A DNA stretch of 11,553 nucleotides from an uncultured Holophagaceae bacterium (GCA_903919165.1 CAIXHJ010000354.1:1-11553); one strand, 5' to 3'. Numbered from the stretch's first letter, positions 6,555-11,553 are shown. The notes: generated from the sequence alone by a model not told the origin. Program-made: numbers and translations.

Positions 6555-7055
6555 TTGAAATTCACAGATTACCTAGCGATTTATGCAGCAATCCTATCGA
6601 CACTGGTCTTCGCTTGGAGTGTGCTTCAATCCAGGCCAAGGATTAAAGTTGATATAATATTTGGGATCGAAGGCAGTGGCTACAACAAAAAGTCAGGCGT
6701 CTATATATTCATCAGAAATTTATCATCGCAGAAGGTTCACCTTGCGAGCATAGATGTTTTGTATGCGTATAAGTGCGTAGGGCTCAAGGAACGAATCACT
6801 CACCTTTGGAAGTTCAAGCGTATCCCTAGACGATTAGGATGGGTTACCTCGAACCTGTCGAACTATTCTGTGGAAAGCGGCTGCCCTGTGTGGCTGGAAG
6901 CACGCACCTCTCATAAGGTATTCCTCTCTGAACTCACACTGGAAGCAGTGTTGGCTGGAGCGATACACCGATCAATCATTGCCTGTGTGCAAGATCAACT
7001 TTGGAATAACGTCTACTCCAGTACATTCAAATACCCTTTACATAAGAGCAAGTGA
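6555..7055 (+). CDS. Cassette gene 1: membrane-anchored protein of unknown function
   Basis: A 166-aa protein that I do not recognise as a named family. An N-terminal membrane helix (residues 6-24, YLAIYAAILSTLVFAWSVL) is followed by SRPRIKVDIIFGIEG and a beta-rich domain (VYIFIRNLSSQKVHLASIDVLYAY). This resembles many small orphan proteins with one anchor and an immunoglobulin-like cytoplasmic domain; that resemblance is an impression. Two basic patches (KFKRIPRRLG, 93-102) suggest a nucleic-acid or membrane surface. Start is TTG 6555. The stop is two bases before the R'' core of the downstream attC, the standard cassette layout. Codon use is AT-richer than the flanking genes, indicating transfer. 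Its left cassette boundary is uncertain. Confidence 0.75.
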   Translation: MKFTDYLAIYAAILSTLVFAWSVLQSRPRIKVDIIFGIEGSGYNKKSGVYIFIRNLSSQKVHLASIDVLYAYKCVGLKERITHLWKFKRIPRRLGWVTSNLSNYSVESGCPVWLEARTSHKVFLSELTLEAVLAGAIHRSIIACVQDQLWNNVYSSTFKYPLHKSK

Positions 7056-7056
7056 C

Positions 7057-7180
7057 GCCTAACTCCTAGCTTAACTCGGACCTCGCCTGCATTGCCTTCC
7101 GCTCTTTCTCTTGTTCCGTCTTCCTCGGCTTCGTTCAGCGCCTCGGTGTAGGCGGGGCCGGTTAGCTCCATTCGTTATGC
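7057..7180 (+). other. attC site 1 (124 bp)
   Basis: R'' GCCTAAC (7057-7063) and R' GTTATGC (7174-7180, one mismatch to GTTRRRY) bound an imperfect inverted repeat: CGGACCTCGCCTGCA on the left faces TGTAGGCGGGGCCG on the right, with an unpaired A after CGG, as in the extrahelical bases of attC. It is a gap-free homologue of the sites at 8321 and 8988 (about 15 mismatches to the former, by eye). Recombination is expected between 7174 and 7175. Confidence 0.88.
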
Positions 7181-7200
7181 CTCGCACCATAGGATCCGCC

Positions 7201-7653
7201 ATGAGTAATTTCAAAGGGTTTGCCGAACTACGAGTTCCCCGCGATCTTGTGAAGAAACTAGAGTACGACCTCGAACGCGTTCGGAAATCGCCGCAAGACC
7301 AATATGCGGCATTTGATTTTTTTGTTACCGCAGAACACATCGTAGATTGGATTCACCCCAACGATAAAAAGGCACGAGAGGTGGTCCGTTCTAGTTCTTC
7401 GATACTTCGAATCACTTCTCACCTTGCCAACGGAGTAAAGCATTTCGAAGCCAAAGCAGTACATCATCAGTCTGTCGCCGATATCGAAAAATCCAGATAC
7501 GTGAAGGTCGGATATGTCGAAGAGGGGTACTTCGAAGACCCGCTAATCGTCCACCTCACCACGGACGAACAATATTCGTTTGGTCAAAGCAGTATCGAAG
7601 TCGCCGCTCTCGCACAACAGGTCTACGAGTATTGGGAATCAAATGCACCGTAG
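7201..7653 (+). CDS. Cassette gene 2: cytosolic protein of unknown function with an ANG-KH motif
   Basis: A 150-aa soluble protein with no signal or membrane segment. I cannot name the family. The helical core AAFDFFVTAEHIVDWIHP (36-53), then ILRITSHLANGVKHFEA (68-84), carries a conserved-looking ANG-x-KHF motif that I associate with uncharacterised proteins in mobile regions; the C-terminal part is beta-rich. A HEPN-like helical bundle is conceivable but unproven. The frame is open upstream into attC 1 and includes an in-frame ATG at 7177 inside its R' core. ATG 7201 is preferred because AGGA lies six bases upstream and the extension is recombination-site sequence. A TAGGAT five bases before ATG could alternatively be a -10 box. 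The TAG stop abuts the next attC. Confidence 0.78.
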   Translation: MSNFKGFAELRVPRDLVKKLEYDLERVRKSPQDQYAAFDFFVTAEHIVDWIHPNDKKAREVVRSSSSILRITSHLANGVKHFEAKAVHHQSVADIEKSRYVKVGYVEEGYFEDPLIVHLTTDEQYSFGQSSIEVAALAQQVYEYWESNAP

Positions 7654-7722
7654 GCATAACCCGGCAGTCAATCAGACGCTGCGCGATAAAACCGCGCAGC
7701 GCCGGTTACTTCCACGTTAGGC
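7654..7722 (+). other. attC site 2 (69 bp, different type)
   Basis: R'' GCATAAC (7654-7660) and R' GTTAGGC (7716-7722, perfect GTTRRRY) enclose a strong hairpin: CGCTGCGCG (7677-7685) pairs perfectly with CGCGCAGCG (7693-7701) around a 7-base loop. This is the short attC class typical of mobile cassettes and is unrelated in sequence to the three 124-bp sites, so this cassette probably came from another host. Confidence 0.88.
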
Positions 7723-7797
7723 GTCTTGCACTATCGGCAGCAGAAAAGTGAAACCCGCAATATCTTTTAAGCCAACCCAGCAAAGAAGGAAATTAAT

Positions 7798-8313
7798 ATG
7801 ACATTTTTCTGGTCATTAAAACCAAAAACGACCACATACAATCTAATATTGATCCAGCTTGATCGGTTGTTCTCTTCTGATTTTCGAAATGATGAGACAG
7901 CCAAATTTTCACTCATGGCAGAAACAAAAGTCCTACCCAAAGATTTGAATATTGATCGTTTCTTGCTGGAGAAACAAAGAGTAGTTTTCAGGTTATTTGA
8001 AATTGCGCTCAACCGAAATATCCCTCATGAGGTATTTGTGGCAGATGGCGCTAGATCCGCACTTTTCTCAGATGAGAGATATAATTTATTAGATACAGAA
8101 ACCTACTCGCGTTGTCTTTCTCGGGCCGAAAAATCTGGTGTAAGCACCTTCGATTTCATTTCGGATCTATTCCTAAGCCAACTCGGTCTGCAAAAAACAG
8201 AGTTAAGTGATTATATTGGAATTCAAAAATTTTATAAAAATGAATTTACAGTTTTGTACAAAGCATTCGAACAAGAAATCAATAAATACAATTTTACTCC
8301 CATCTCGCAATGA
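7798..8313 (+). CDS. Cassette gene 3: AT-rich orphan, unknown function
   Basis: A 171-aa soluble, probably all-helical protein, rich in Phe, Leu, Lys and Glu, with no motif that I recognise. Segments such as NIDRFLLEKQRVVFRLFEIALNR (51-73) and STFDFISDLFLSQLGLQ (116-132) look amphipathic. ATG 7798 is preceded by AAGGA with seven bases of spacing, which makes the start secure. Base composition is far more AT-rich than anything else in the window, pointing to a distant donor. It sits between a foreign-type attC (7654-7722) and an array-type attC (8321-8444), with seven bases between its stop and the latter. No promoter is evident, so expression may depend on read-through from upstream. Confidence 0.75.
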   Translation: MTFFWSLKPKTTTYNLILIQLDRLFSSDFRNDETAKFSLMAETKVLPKDLNIDRFLLEKQRVVFRLFEIALNRNIPHEVFVADGARSALFSDERYNLLDTETYSRCLSRAEKSGVSTFDFISDLFLSQLGLQKTELSDYIGIQKFYKNEFTVLYKAFEQEINKYNFTPISQ

Positions 8314-8320
8314 AAGTGAC

Positions 8321-8444
8321 GCCTAACCCCTAGCTCGACTCGGACCCCGCCTGCATTGTCTTCCGCTCTCTCTCTTGTCCCGTCTTCCTCGGCTTCGTTC
8401 AGCGTCTCGGTGCAGGCGGGGCCGGTTAGCCTCCTTCGTTAGGG
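8321..8444 (+). other. attC site 3 (124 bp)
   Basis: R'' GCCTAAC (8321-8327) and R' GTTAGGG (8438-8444, last base off consensus). The stem is the cleanest of the three homologues: CCCCGCCTGCA (8345-8355) pairs perfectly with TGCAGGCGGGG (8411-8421). The helix continues CGG/CCG after one unpaired A (8344), an extrahelical base as attC recognition requires. Recombination is expected between 8438 and 8439. Confidence 0.9.
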
Positions 8445-8450
8445 CTCCCC

Positions 8451-8478
8451 TTGACGGGTGAAGGACCTGCAATACAAT
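8451..8478 (+). promoter_or_regulatory. Cassette-borne promoter of brnTA
   Basis: TTGACG (8451-8456), a 16-base spacer and TACAAT (8473-8478) form the best sigma-70-type promoter in the array. It begins seven bases after attC 3, inside the cassette. Expected initiation six or seven bases after the -10 is at the ATG of brnT (8485). The -10 lies within the palindrome ATACA-A-TGTAT (8472-8482), a possible repressor site. Confidence 0.65.
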
Positions 8479-8484
8479 GTATGT

Positions 8485-8772
8485 ATGATCCGATTCGAAT
8501 GGGATCAACCCAAGGCTACGGCCAACCTCAAGAAGCACGGGATCTCCTTCGAGGAGGCTCAGTCAGTTTTCTACGATGAATTCGCTATTCAGTTCTATGA
8601 CGATGACCACTCGTCTTCTGAAGACCGATTCATCATGCTTGGCATGAGTTCCAGTGCTCGGGTGCTTGTGGTCTGCCACTGCGAACGCGAGTCTGGCGAT
8701 CTAATTCGAATCATTTCAGCCCGCAAAGCAACCAAGCGTGAGAGCGCATTCTATAGAGGTGAATTAGCATGA
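8485..8772 (+). CDS. brnT: BrnT toxin, type II toxin-antitoxin ribonuclease
   Basis: Toxin of the BrnT/BrnA type II system: a RelE-fold ribonuclease that halts translation when released from its antitoxin. The 95-aa protein has the BrnT signature FEWDQPKATANLKKHGISFEEA (4-25, listed by its key residues W6, D7, N14, K17, H18, G19), then FYDE (29-32), and the C-terminal RIISARKATKRESAFY block (75-90, key R80, K81, R85, E86, Y90). Length is usual. A GTG at 8458 would also open the frame but lies inside the promoter. ATG 8485 gives the canonical N-terminus, and no Shine-Dalgarno site precedes it, consistent with a leaderless mRNA. It overlaps brnA by four bases (ATGA). Confidence 0.93.
   Translation: MIRFEWDQPKATANLKKHGISFEEAQSVFYDEFAIQFYDDDHSSSEDRFIMLGMSSSARVLVVCHCERESGDLIRIISARKATKRESAFYRGELA
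8486..8507. promoter_or_regulatory. 22-bp near-perfect palindrome over the brnT start, operator candidate
   Basis: Left arm TGATCC, one mismatch, core ATTCGAAT, one mismatch, right arm GGATCA: ten of eleven base pairs are symmetric. It begins in the start codon and would cover the predicted transcription start. BrnA is known to bind and repress its own promoter, so this could be its site. The FEW codons contribute some of the symmetry. Confidence 0.4.
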
Positions 8773-8993
8773 GAGCCGAATACGATTTCTCAACCATGAA
8801 AGCCCGCAAGAATCCTTACGCTTCGAAACTCAAGAAGCCAGTCACCATGCGCCTCTCTGAAGAAGTCGTCCTCTACTTCAAGAACATGGCGCTTGAGGCA
8901 GGGGTTCCCTATCAAAGCCTCATCGACCTCTATCTACGCGACTGCGTTGCTCATCACCGAAGGGTCAAAATTGCATGGCCTGTCAAGCCCTAA
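8769..8993 (+). CDS. brnA: BrnA antitoxin (ribbon-helix-helix)
   Basis: Antitoxin partner of BrnT, 74 aa. It neutralises the toxin and, in characterised systems, represses the operon through a C-terminal DNA-binding domain. Seen here: a flexible N-terminus (MRAEYDFSTMKARKNPYASKL) that would wrap the toxin, then a ribbon-helix-helix region with KKPVTMRLSEEVVLYFKNMA (22-41) and GVPYQSLIDLYLRDCV (45-60). ATG 8769 overlaps the brnT stop (ATGA), and GAGG lies nine bases upstream, so unlike the toxin it has a conventional ribosome site. Its TAA stop lies within the R'' core of the downstream attC, the tightest gene-attC fit in the array. Confidence 0.92.
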   Translation: MRAEYDFSTMKARKNPYASKLKKPVTMRLSEEVVLYFKNMALEAGVPYQSLIDLYLRDCVAHHRRVKIAWPVKP

Positions 8994-9111
8994 CCCTCCG
9001 CTCAACTCGGACCTCGCTAGCATTGTCTTCCGCTCTCTCTCAGCTTCTCGCTTACTCGGCTTCGCTTAGCGCTTCGGTGCAGGCGGGGTCGGTTAGCTTC
9101 TTTCGCTAGCC
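8988..9111 (+). other. attC site 4 (124 bp, decayed end of array)
   Basis: Same length as and gap-free alignment to sites 1 and 3, including the CGGACCTCG stem side and GGTGCAGGCGGGGTCGG partner. The cores have drifted: R'' is CCCTAAC (first base off RYYYAAC), and R' is GCTAGCC, with the G^TT cleavage dinucleotide changed to G^CT. It is the last site; downstream is ordinary chromosome. Confidence 0.8.
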
Positions 9112-9140
9112 ATCACCCAAAGCTTGGCCTCCACCTTTTT

Positions 9141-9179
9141 TCATCGGTGTTCATCAGCCTTTATCGGTATTCATCGGTG
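9141..9179 (-). repeat. 39-bp dispersed repeat, copy B (inverted)
   Basis: Read on the minus strand it matches copies A and C without gaps: CACCGATGAATACCGAT at one end and GATGAACACCGATGA at the other. It lies 29 bases after the last attC and 83 before the MFS gene. It is intergenic here, unlike the other two copies, and in opposite orientation to copy A on the far side of the array. Confidence 0.72.
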
Positions 9180-9250
9180 GCAATCTTGTTCTTTGTGTTC
9201 TTCGGTGCCCCTCTGTTCGCCCTCGCCGTCGTTGGCTGCCTGGGCCCCGC

Positions 9251-9256
9251 TAGAAT
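9251..9256 (+). promoter_or_regulatory. Candidate -10 box of the MFS gene (leaderless)
   Basis: TAGAAT ends six bases before ATG 9263, and no Shine-Dalgarno sequence lies upstream, so transcription may begin at the start codon. The -35 region (around 9228-9233) is weak. Confidence 0.4.
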
Positions 9257-9262
9257 CAAGCC

Positions 9263-10555
9263 ATGCCGAACCTGCCGGACGCCCTGCGCGCGCTGCGCTA
9301 CCGCAACTACCGCCTGTTCTTCTCCGGGCAGTTGATCTCGCTCATCGGCACCTGGATGCAGACCGTGGCCCAGTCCTGGCTGGTGTACCGGCTCACGGGC
9401 CAGGCCGCCATGCTGGGGCTCGTGGCCTTTTCCGGGCAGATCCCGGTGTTCCTCCTGGCCACCCTGGGCGGCATGGCCGCCGACCGCCTGCGGGCCCACA
9501 CCCTCATCGTCATCACCCAGTCCTCCTCCCTGGTGCTGACGCTGATCCTCGCGCTGCTCACCCTCACCGGCCACGTCCACATCTGGCACATCGTCGCCAT
9601 CTCGCTGCTGCTGGGGGTGGTGAACGCCTTCGACATCCCGGCCCGGCAGGTCTTCGTGGCGCAGACGGTGGACCGGCCGGATCTCATGAACGCCATCGCC
9701 TTGAACTCCTCCATGTTCAACGGGGCCCGGATCATCGGACCCGCCGTGGCTGGCCTCCTGGTGGCTTCCGTGGGCGAGGGCTGGTGTTTCCTCATCAACA
9801 GCGTGAGCTATGTCGCCGTCATTACGGGCCTCCTGGTCATGCGCCTGGACGCGGCCCACACGCGGCGGGCCCCCGCGGGCGAACACTCGATCCTGGAGGG
9901 TTTCCGGTTCATCCTCGGCGCCCATCCCGTCCGCGATCTGCTGGTGCTCCTCGGCCTGATGAGCCTCATGGGCATGCCCTATTCCGTGCTCATGCCCATT
10001 TTCGCGGACCAGATCCTCCATGGCGGCGCCAAGGCTTTGGGCCTGCTCATGGGCATCTCCGGCGTGGGCGCTCTGGCGGGCGCTTTCAGCCTCGCCCTCA
10101 AGCGCAGCCCCAAGGGTCTCGGTCACTGGATCGCCGCCTGCGCCATGGGTTTCGGCGCGGCCCTCATCGCCTTCTCGCTCTCGCGCAACCTTCTGTTTTC
10201 GGTCCTGATCATGCTGCCGCTGGGCTACACGTTCATGGTGCAGATGGCCTCGACCAACACCCTGATCCAGATGATGATCCCGGACGCCCTGCGGGGCCGG
10301 GTCATGTCCGTCTACTCGATGATGTTCATGGGCATGGCCCCCATCGGCGCCCTCCTCGGCGGCACCCTCGCCCACCGCCTGGGTGCGCCCCTCACCGTGG
10401 CGCTAGGCGGCGGCGGCTGCTTGGCCGCTGGCCTGGTCTTTGCCCTCCGCCTGCCCCGTTGGAGACAGGGCGCCCAACTGTTGTACCGGTTTGAAGAGGC
10501 GATGCGGAATGTGGAATCAAAAGAGGGACCACCGATGAACACCGGGAACGTCTGA
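9263..10555 (+). CDS. MFS exporter, EntS/TIGR00900-like
   Basis: Inner-membrane major facilitator of the DHA/EntS-like exporter group (MFS_3), 430 aa with about 12 hydrophobic segments. Diagnostic N-terminus: LRYRNYRLFFSGQLISLIGTWMQ (11-33, key residues N15, Y16, F19, G22, S26, G29, W31), then WLVYRLTG, the loop motif GGMAADR (68-74), NAFDIPARQ (120-128) and NSSMFNGARIIGPAVAG. The second half has YSVLMPIFA and IPDALRGRVMSVYSMMFMG. Substrate is unknown; relatives export siderophores, drugs or metabolites. The last residues (PPMNTGNV) are encoded within a 39-bp repeat. ATG 9263 lacks a ribosome site. It is convergent with the serine hydrolase, 14 bases apart. Confidence 0.9.
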   Translation: MPNLPDALRALRYRNYRLFFSGQLISLIGTWMQTVAQSWLVYRLTGQAAMLGLVAFSGQIPVFLLATLGGMAADRLRAHTLIVITQSSSLVLTLILALLTLTGHVHIWHIVAISLLLGVVNAFDIPARQVFVAQTVDRPDLMNAIALNSSMFNGARIIGPAVAGLLVASVGEGWCFLINSVSYVAVITGLLVMRLDAAHTRRAPAGEHSILEGFRFILGAHPVRDLLVLLGLMSLMGMPYSVLMPIFADQILHGGAKALGLLMGISGVGALAGAFSLALKRSPKGLGHWIAACAMGFGAALIAFSLSRNLLFSVLIMLPLGYTFMVQMASTNTLIQMMIPDALRGRVMSVYSMMFMGMAPIGALLGGTLAHRLGAPLTVALGGGGCLAAGLVFALRLPRWRQGAQLLYRFEEAMRNVESKEGPPMNTGNV

Positions 10556-10568
10556 TGGATACCGGTGA
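10530..10568 (+). repeat. 39-bp dispersed repeat, copy C at a convergent gene junction
   Basis: Gap-free homologue of copies A and B. It begins inside the end of the MFS gene, supplies its stop codon and finishes one base before the opposing hydrolase stop codon. It can form CACCGG/CCGGTG (10540-10545, 10562-10567) with a 16-base loop, which is too loose, and has no U-tract, to call a terminator. Confidence 0.7.
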
Positions 10569-10569
10569 A

Positions 10570-11553
10570 TCACTTGCCGATGACGGCCGCGGACACCATA
10601 TCTTTGATGACCCTGCGGTAGTGAGGCCGTACCGGTCCGGGTACCTGGCTCATCACGACAACGGCCAGTTGTTCCTTCGGATCGATCCAGAAGAAGGTGC
10701 CGGCCGCGCCAGCCCATAGGTATTCACCCGGTGAACCAGGCACGGAGGCGATACCGCCACCCTGGCGCACCATGAAGCCGAGCCCGAAGGTATAGCCCTC
10801 GACCCCCATGAGCAATTGCCCGGGGGACAAAGGGACCGCGGTACGGCCACCCAATTGGTCGGAGGCCATGAGATTGACGATCATGGGGGACACGATGCGT
10901 TGGCCGTTGAGTTCCCCGCCGTTCAGCAGCATCGACACGAAATTCAGGTAGTCGCCGGCTGTGGATACTCCACCGGCACCACCGGAGTCATTGTTGGGGA
11001 CAATGGTCACGTCAAGGAGCTTGGTTGGGGTCTTGGTGAATGGGTCCGTCGGCAAGGCTTCGGCAATCCTGGACTGTTTTACCTTCGGCACGGAAAACCC
11101 CGAATCGACCATTTTCAACGGCTTGAAGATTCGTTCATCGAGGAACTCCCCGAGGGTCTTGCCCGCAGCGGCCTCGATGACCCGCCCCAGCAGGTCCACT
11201 GACATGCCGTATTCCCAGTTGGTACCAGGCTGGGTCGACAAGGGCGCCTTGGCCAGTCCAGAGACCTCATCTTTCGGTGGTACCCGGCGCTGATCGTAGT
11301 CCGTACCGCCCTCCACGTACAGTCCGGCTTCGGTATAGGCCTTCTTGAGTTGAGTATACTTGGTGATTTCCGCGTAACCGATGCCGGATGGAGTTGGAGG
11401 TTGAATAAAGGTATGGTGAACGTTGTACACAATTGCCTTTAAACCAGAGTTCTGCGTAATCTCGGCAGTATAGCCTGCTCGCTTCCATGTCTCTATCATG
11501 GCCCTACGGTTTTCAGCCGAAGAAATGACCGCCCTGCACGTTTCCTCGGGAAC
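10570..11553 (-). CDS. Serine hydrolase, beta-lactamase/family VIII esterase-like (N-terminus off the window, possibly damaged)
   Basis: C-terminal part of a penicillin-binding-protein-like serine hydrolase, probably an esterase rather than a true beta-lactamase. The frame stays open to the right edge (328 codons); an internal ATG exists at 11499. Counting from that ATG: NWEYGMSVDLLGRVIE (94-109) with Tyr97 as the YxN-equivalent, FLDERIFKPLKMVDSGF (119-135), GGAGGVSTAGDYLNFVSMLLNGG (173-195, key G176-G177, T180, D183, Y184), GYTFGLGF (235-242), WAGAAGTFFWIDP (262-274) and the final strand. The SxxK nucleophile motif is not in the window. Upstream of SGIGY (38-42) the expected LLTHTSG element is absent and residues 1-30 do not resemble the family, so the gene may be rearranged. 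Most of it is GC-rich; the upstream end is less so. Confidence 0.75.
   Translation of the reverse strand, partial: VPEETCRAVISSAENRRAMIETWKRAGYTAEITQNSGLKAIVYNVHHTFIQPPTPSGIGYAEITKYTQLKKAYTEAGLYVEGGTDYDQRRVPPKDEVSGLAKAPLSTQPGTNWEYGMSVDLLGRVIEAAAGKTLGEFLDERIFKPLKMVDSGFSVPKVKQSRIAEALPTDPFTKTPTKLLDVTIVPNNDSGGAGGVSTAGDYLNFVSMLLNGGELNGQRIVSPMIVNLMASDQLGGRTAVPLSPGQLLMGVEGYTFGLGFMVRQGGGIASVPGSPGEYLWAGAAGTFFWIDPKEQLAVVVMSQVPGPVRPHYRRVIKDMVSAAVIGK

Larger units (their letters stand above)
6555..9111 (+). mobile_element. Integron gene-cassette array (four attC sites, no integrase in window)
   Basis: Four genes or gene pairs in one orientation are each followed directly by an attC site. Predicted cassettes, cut after the G of each R' GTT-type core, are 7175-7716, 7717-8438 and 8439-9105; the first cassette ends at 7174 and its left end is unclear. 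Compact layout, orphan ORFs, a toxin-antitoxin cassette and lower GC than the chromosome are all typical. No intI is present in the window, so it is either an integrase-less cluster (CALIN) or the tail of a longer array whose integrase would have to lie beyond unrelated chromosomal genes, which is less likely. Confidence 0.85.

Noticed and set aside
7111..7200. Upstream extension of cassette gene 2, including ATG 7177
   Set aside because: It would encode attC stem and R' core sequence. ATG 7201 has AGGA at good spacing.
8458..8484. GTG 8458 as the start of brnT
   Set aside because: It lies between the -35 and -10 boxes of the promoter and adds residues absent from the BrnT signature start (MIRFEWD).
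7071..8538. Two minus-strand frames (7071-7340 and 8323-8538) sharing an NRPRLHR...ERSRGRR segment
   Set aside because: The shared peptide is only the translation of the homologous attC sites 1 and 3 read backwards, not a protein repeat.
7057..9111. Three 124-bp repeats considered as a CRISPR array or transposon ends
   Set aside because: Spacing is irregular, with genes between the copies. Each copy has integron core sites and an internal imperfect stem, and no cas gene, transposase or target duplication is seen.
9124..10494. Long frames on both strands overlapping the MFS gene (9124-10494 plus, 9161-10375 minus)
   Set aside because: Shadows of the MFS coding sequence. They lack membrane segments, and one starts inside the 39-bp repeat region.
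10540..10567. CACCGG/CCGGTG hairpin as a bidirectional terminator between convergent genes
   Set aside because: Six-bp stem with a 16-base loop and no T-tract on either side; the symmetry comes from the repeat unit itself.

Overview
The window is mostly GC-rich DNA with strongly GC-biased third codon positions, interrupted by a markedly AT-richer block at about 6.2-9.1 kb. The genes suggest a diderm environmental bacterium, because a complete outer-membrane/periplasm/inner-membrane metal efflux set is present. The style of the genes (CusA/CusB type, leaderless-looking starts, dispersed ACCGATGAACACCG-type repeats) would fit an acidobacterium such as Holophaga/Geothrix. That placement is a weak inference made without any database search.

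Region 1 (1-5230, minus strand) is a heavy-metal efflux operon read right to left: a small secreted Cys-rich protein (GTG start at 5176), a TolC/CusC-type outer-membrane channel, a CusB-type periplasmic adaptor carrying a heavy-metal-binding domain, and a CusA-type RND pump cut by the left window edge. A single promoter candidate at 5200-5230 has a 19-bp spacer and a CueR-like half site, which would fit control by a MerR-family copper sensor. Together the products would collect Cu(I)/Ag(I) in the periplasm and drive it across the outer membrane.

Region 2 (5281-6117, plus strand) holds a carbon-nitrogen hydrolase (nitrilase superfamily, omega-amidase-like), divergent from the efflux operon. 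Its last codons lie inside a 39-bp dispersed repeat.

Region 3 (6118-9111) is the unusual part: a gene-poor leader with structured repeats, then an integron cassette array without an integrase in the window. Four attC sites are visible. Three are gap-free homologues of exactly 124 bp and one is a different 69-bp type. They separate three cassettes of unknown function (membrane-anchored, ANG-KH motif, AT-rich orphan) and a BrnT/BrnA toxin-antitoxin cassette with its own promoter, an apparently leaderless toxin mRNA and a palindrome over the toxin start. The final attC looks decayed. Oppositely oriented 39-bp repeats lie on either side of the block.

Region 4 (9263-11553) holds an MFS exporter (plus strand) that converges on a serine hydrolase of the beta-lactamase/family VIII esterase type (minus strand). 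The hydrolase runs off the right edge, and its visible N-terminal part does not look like the family. A third 39-bp repeat fills the junction between the two stop codons.
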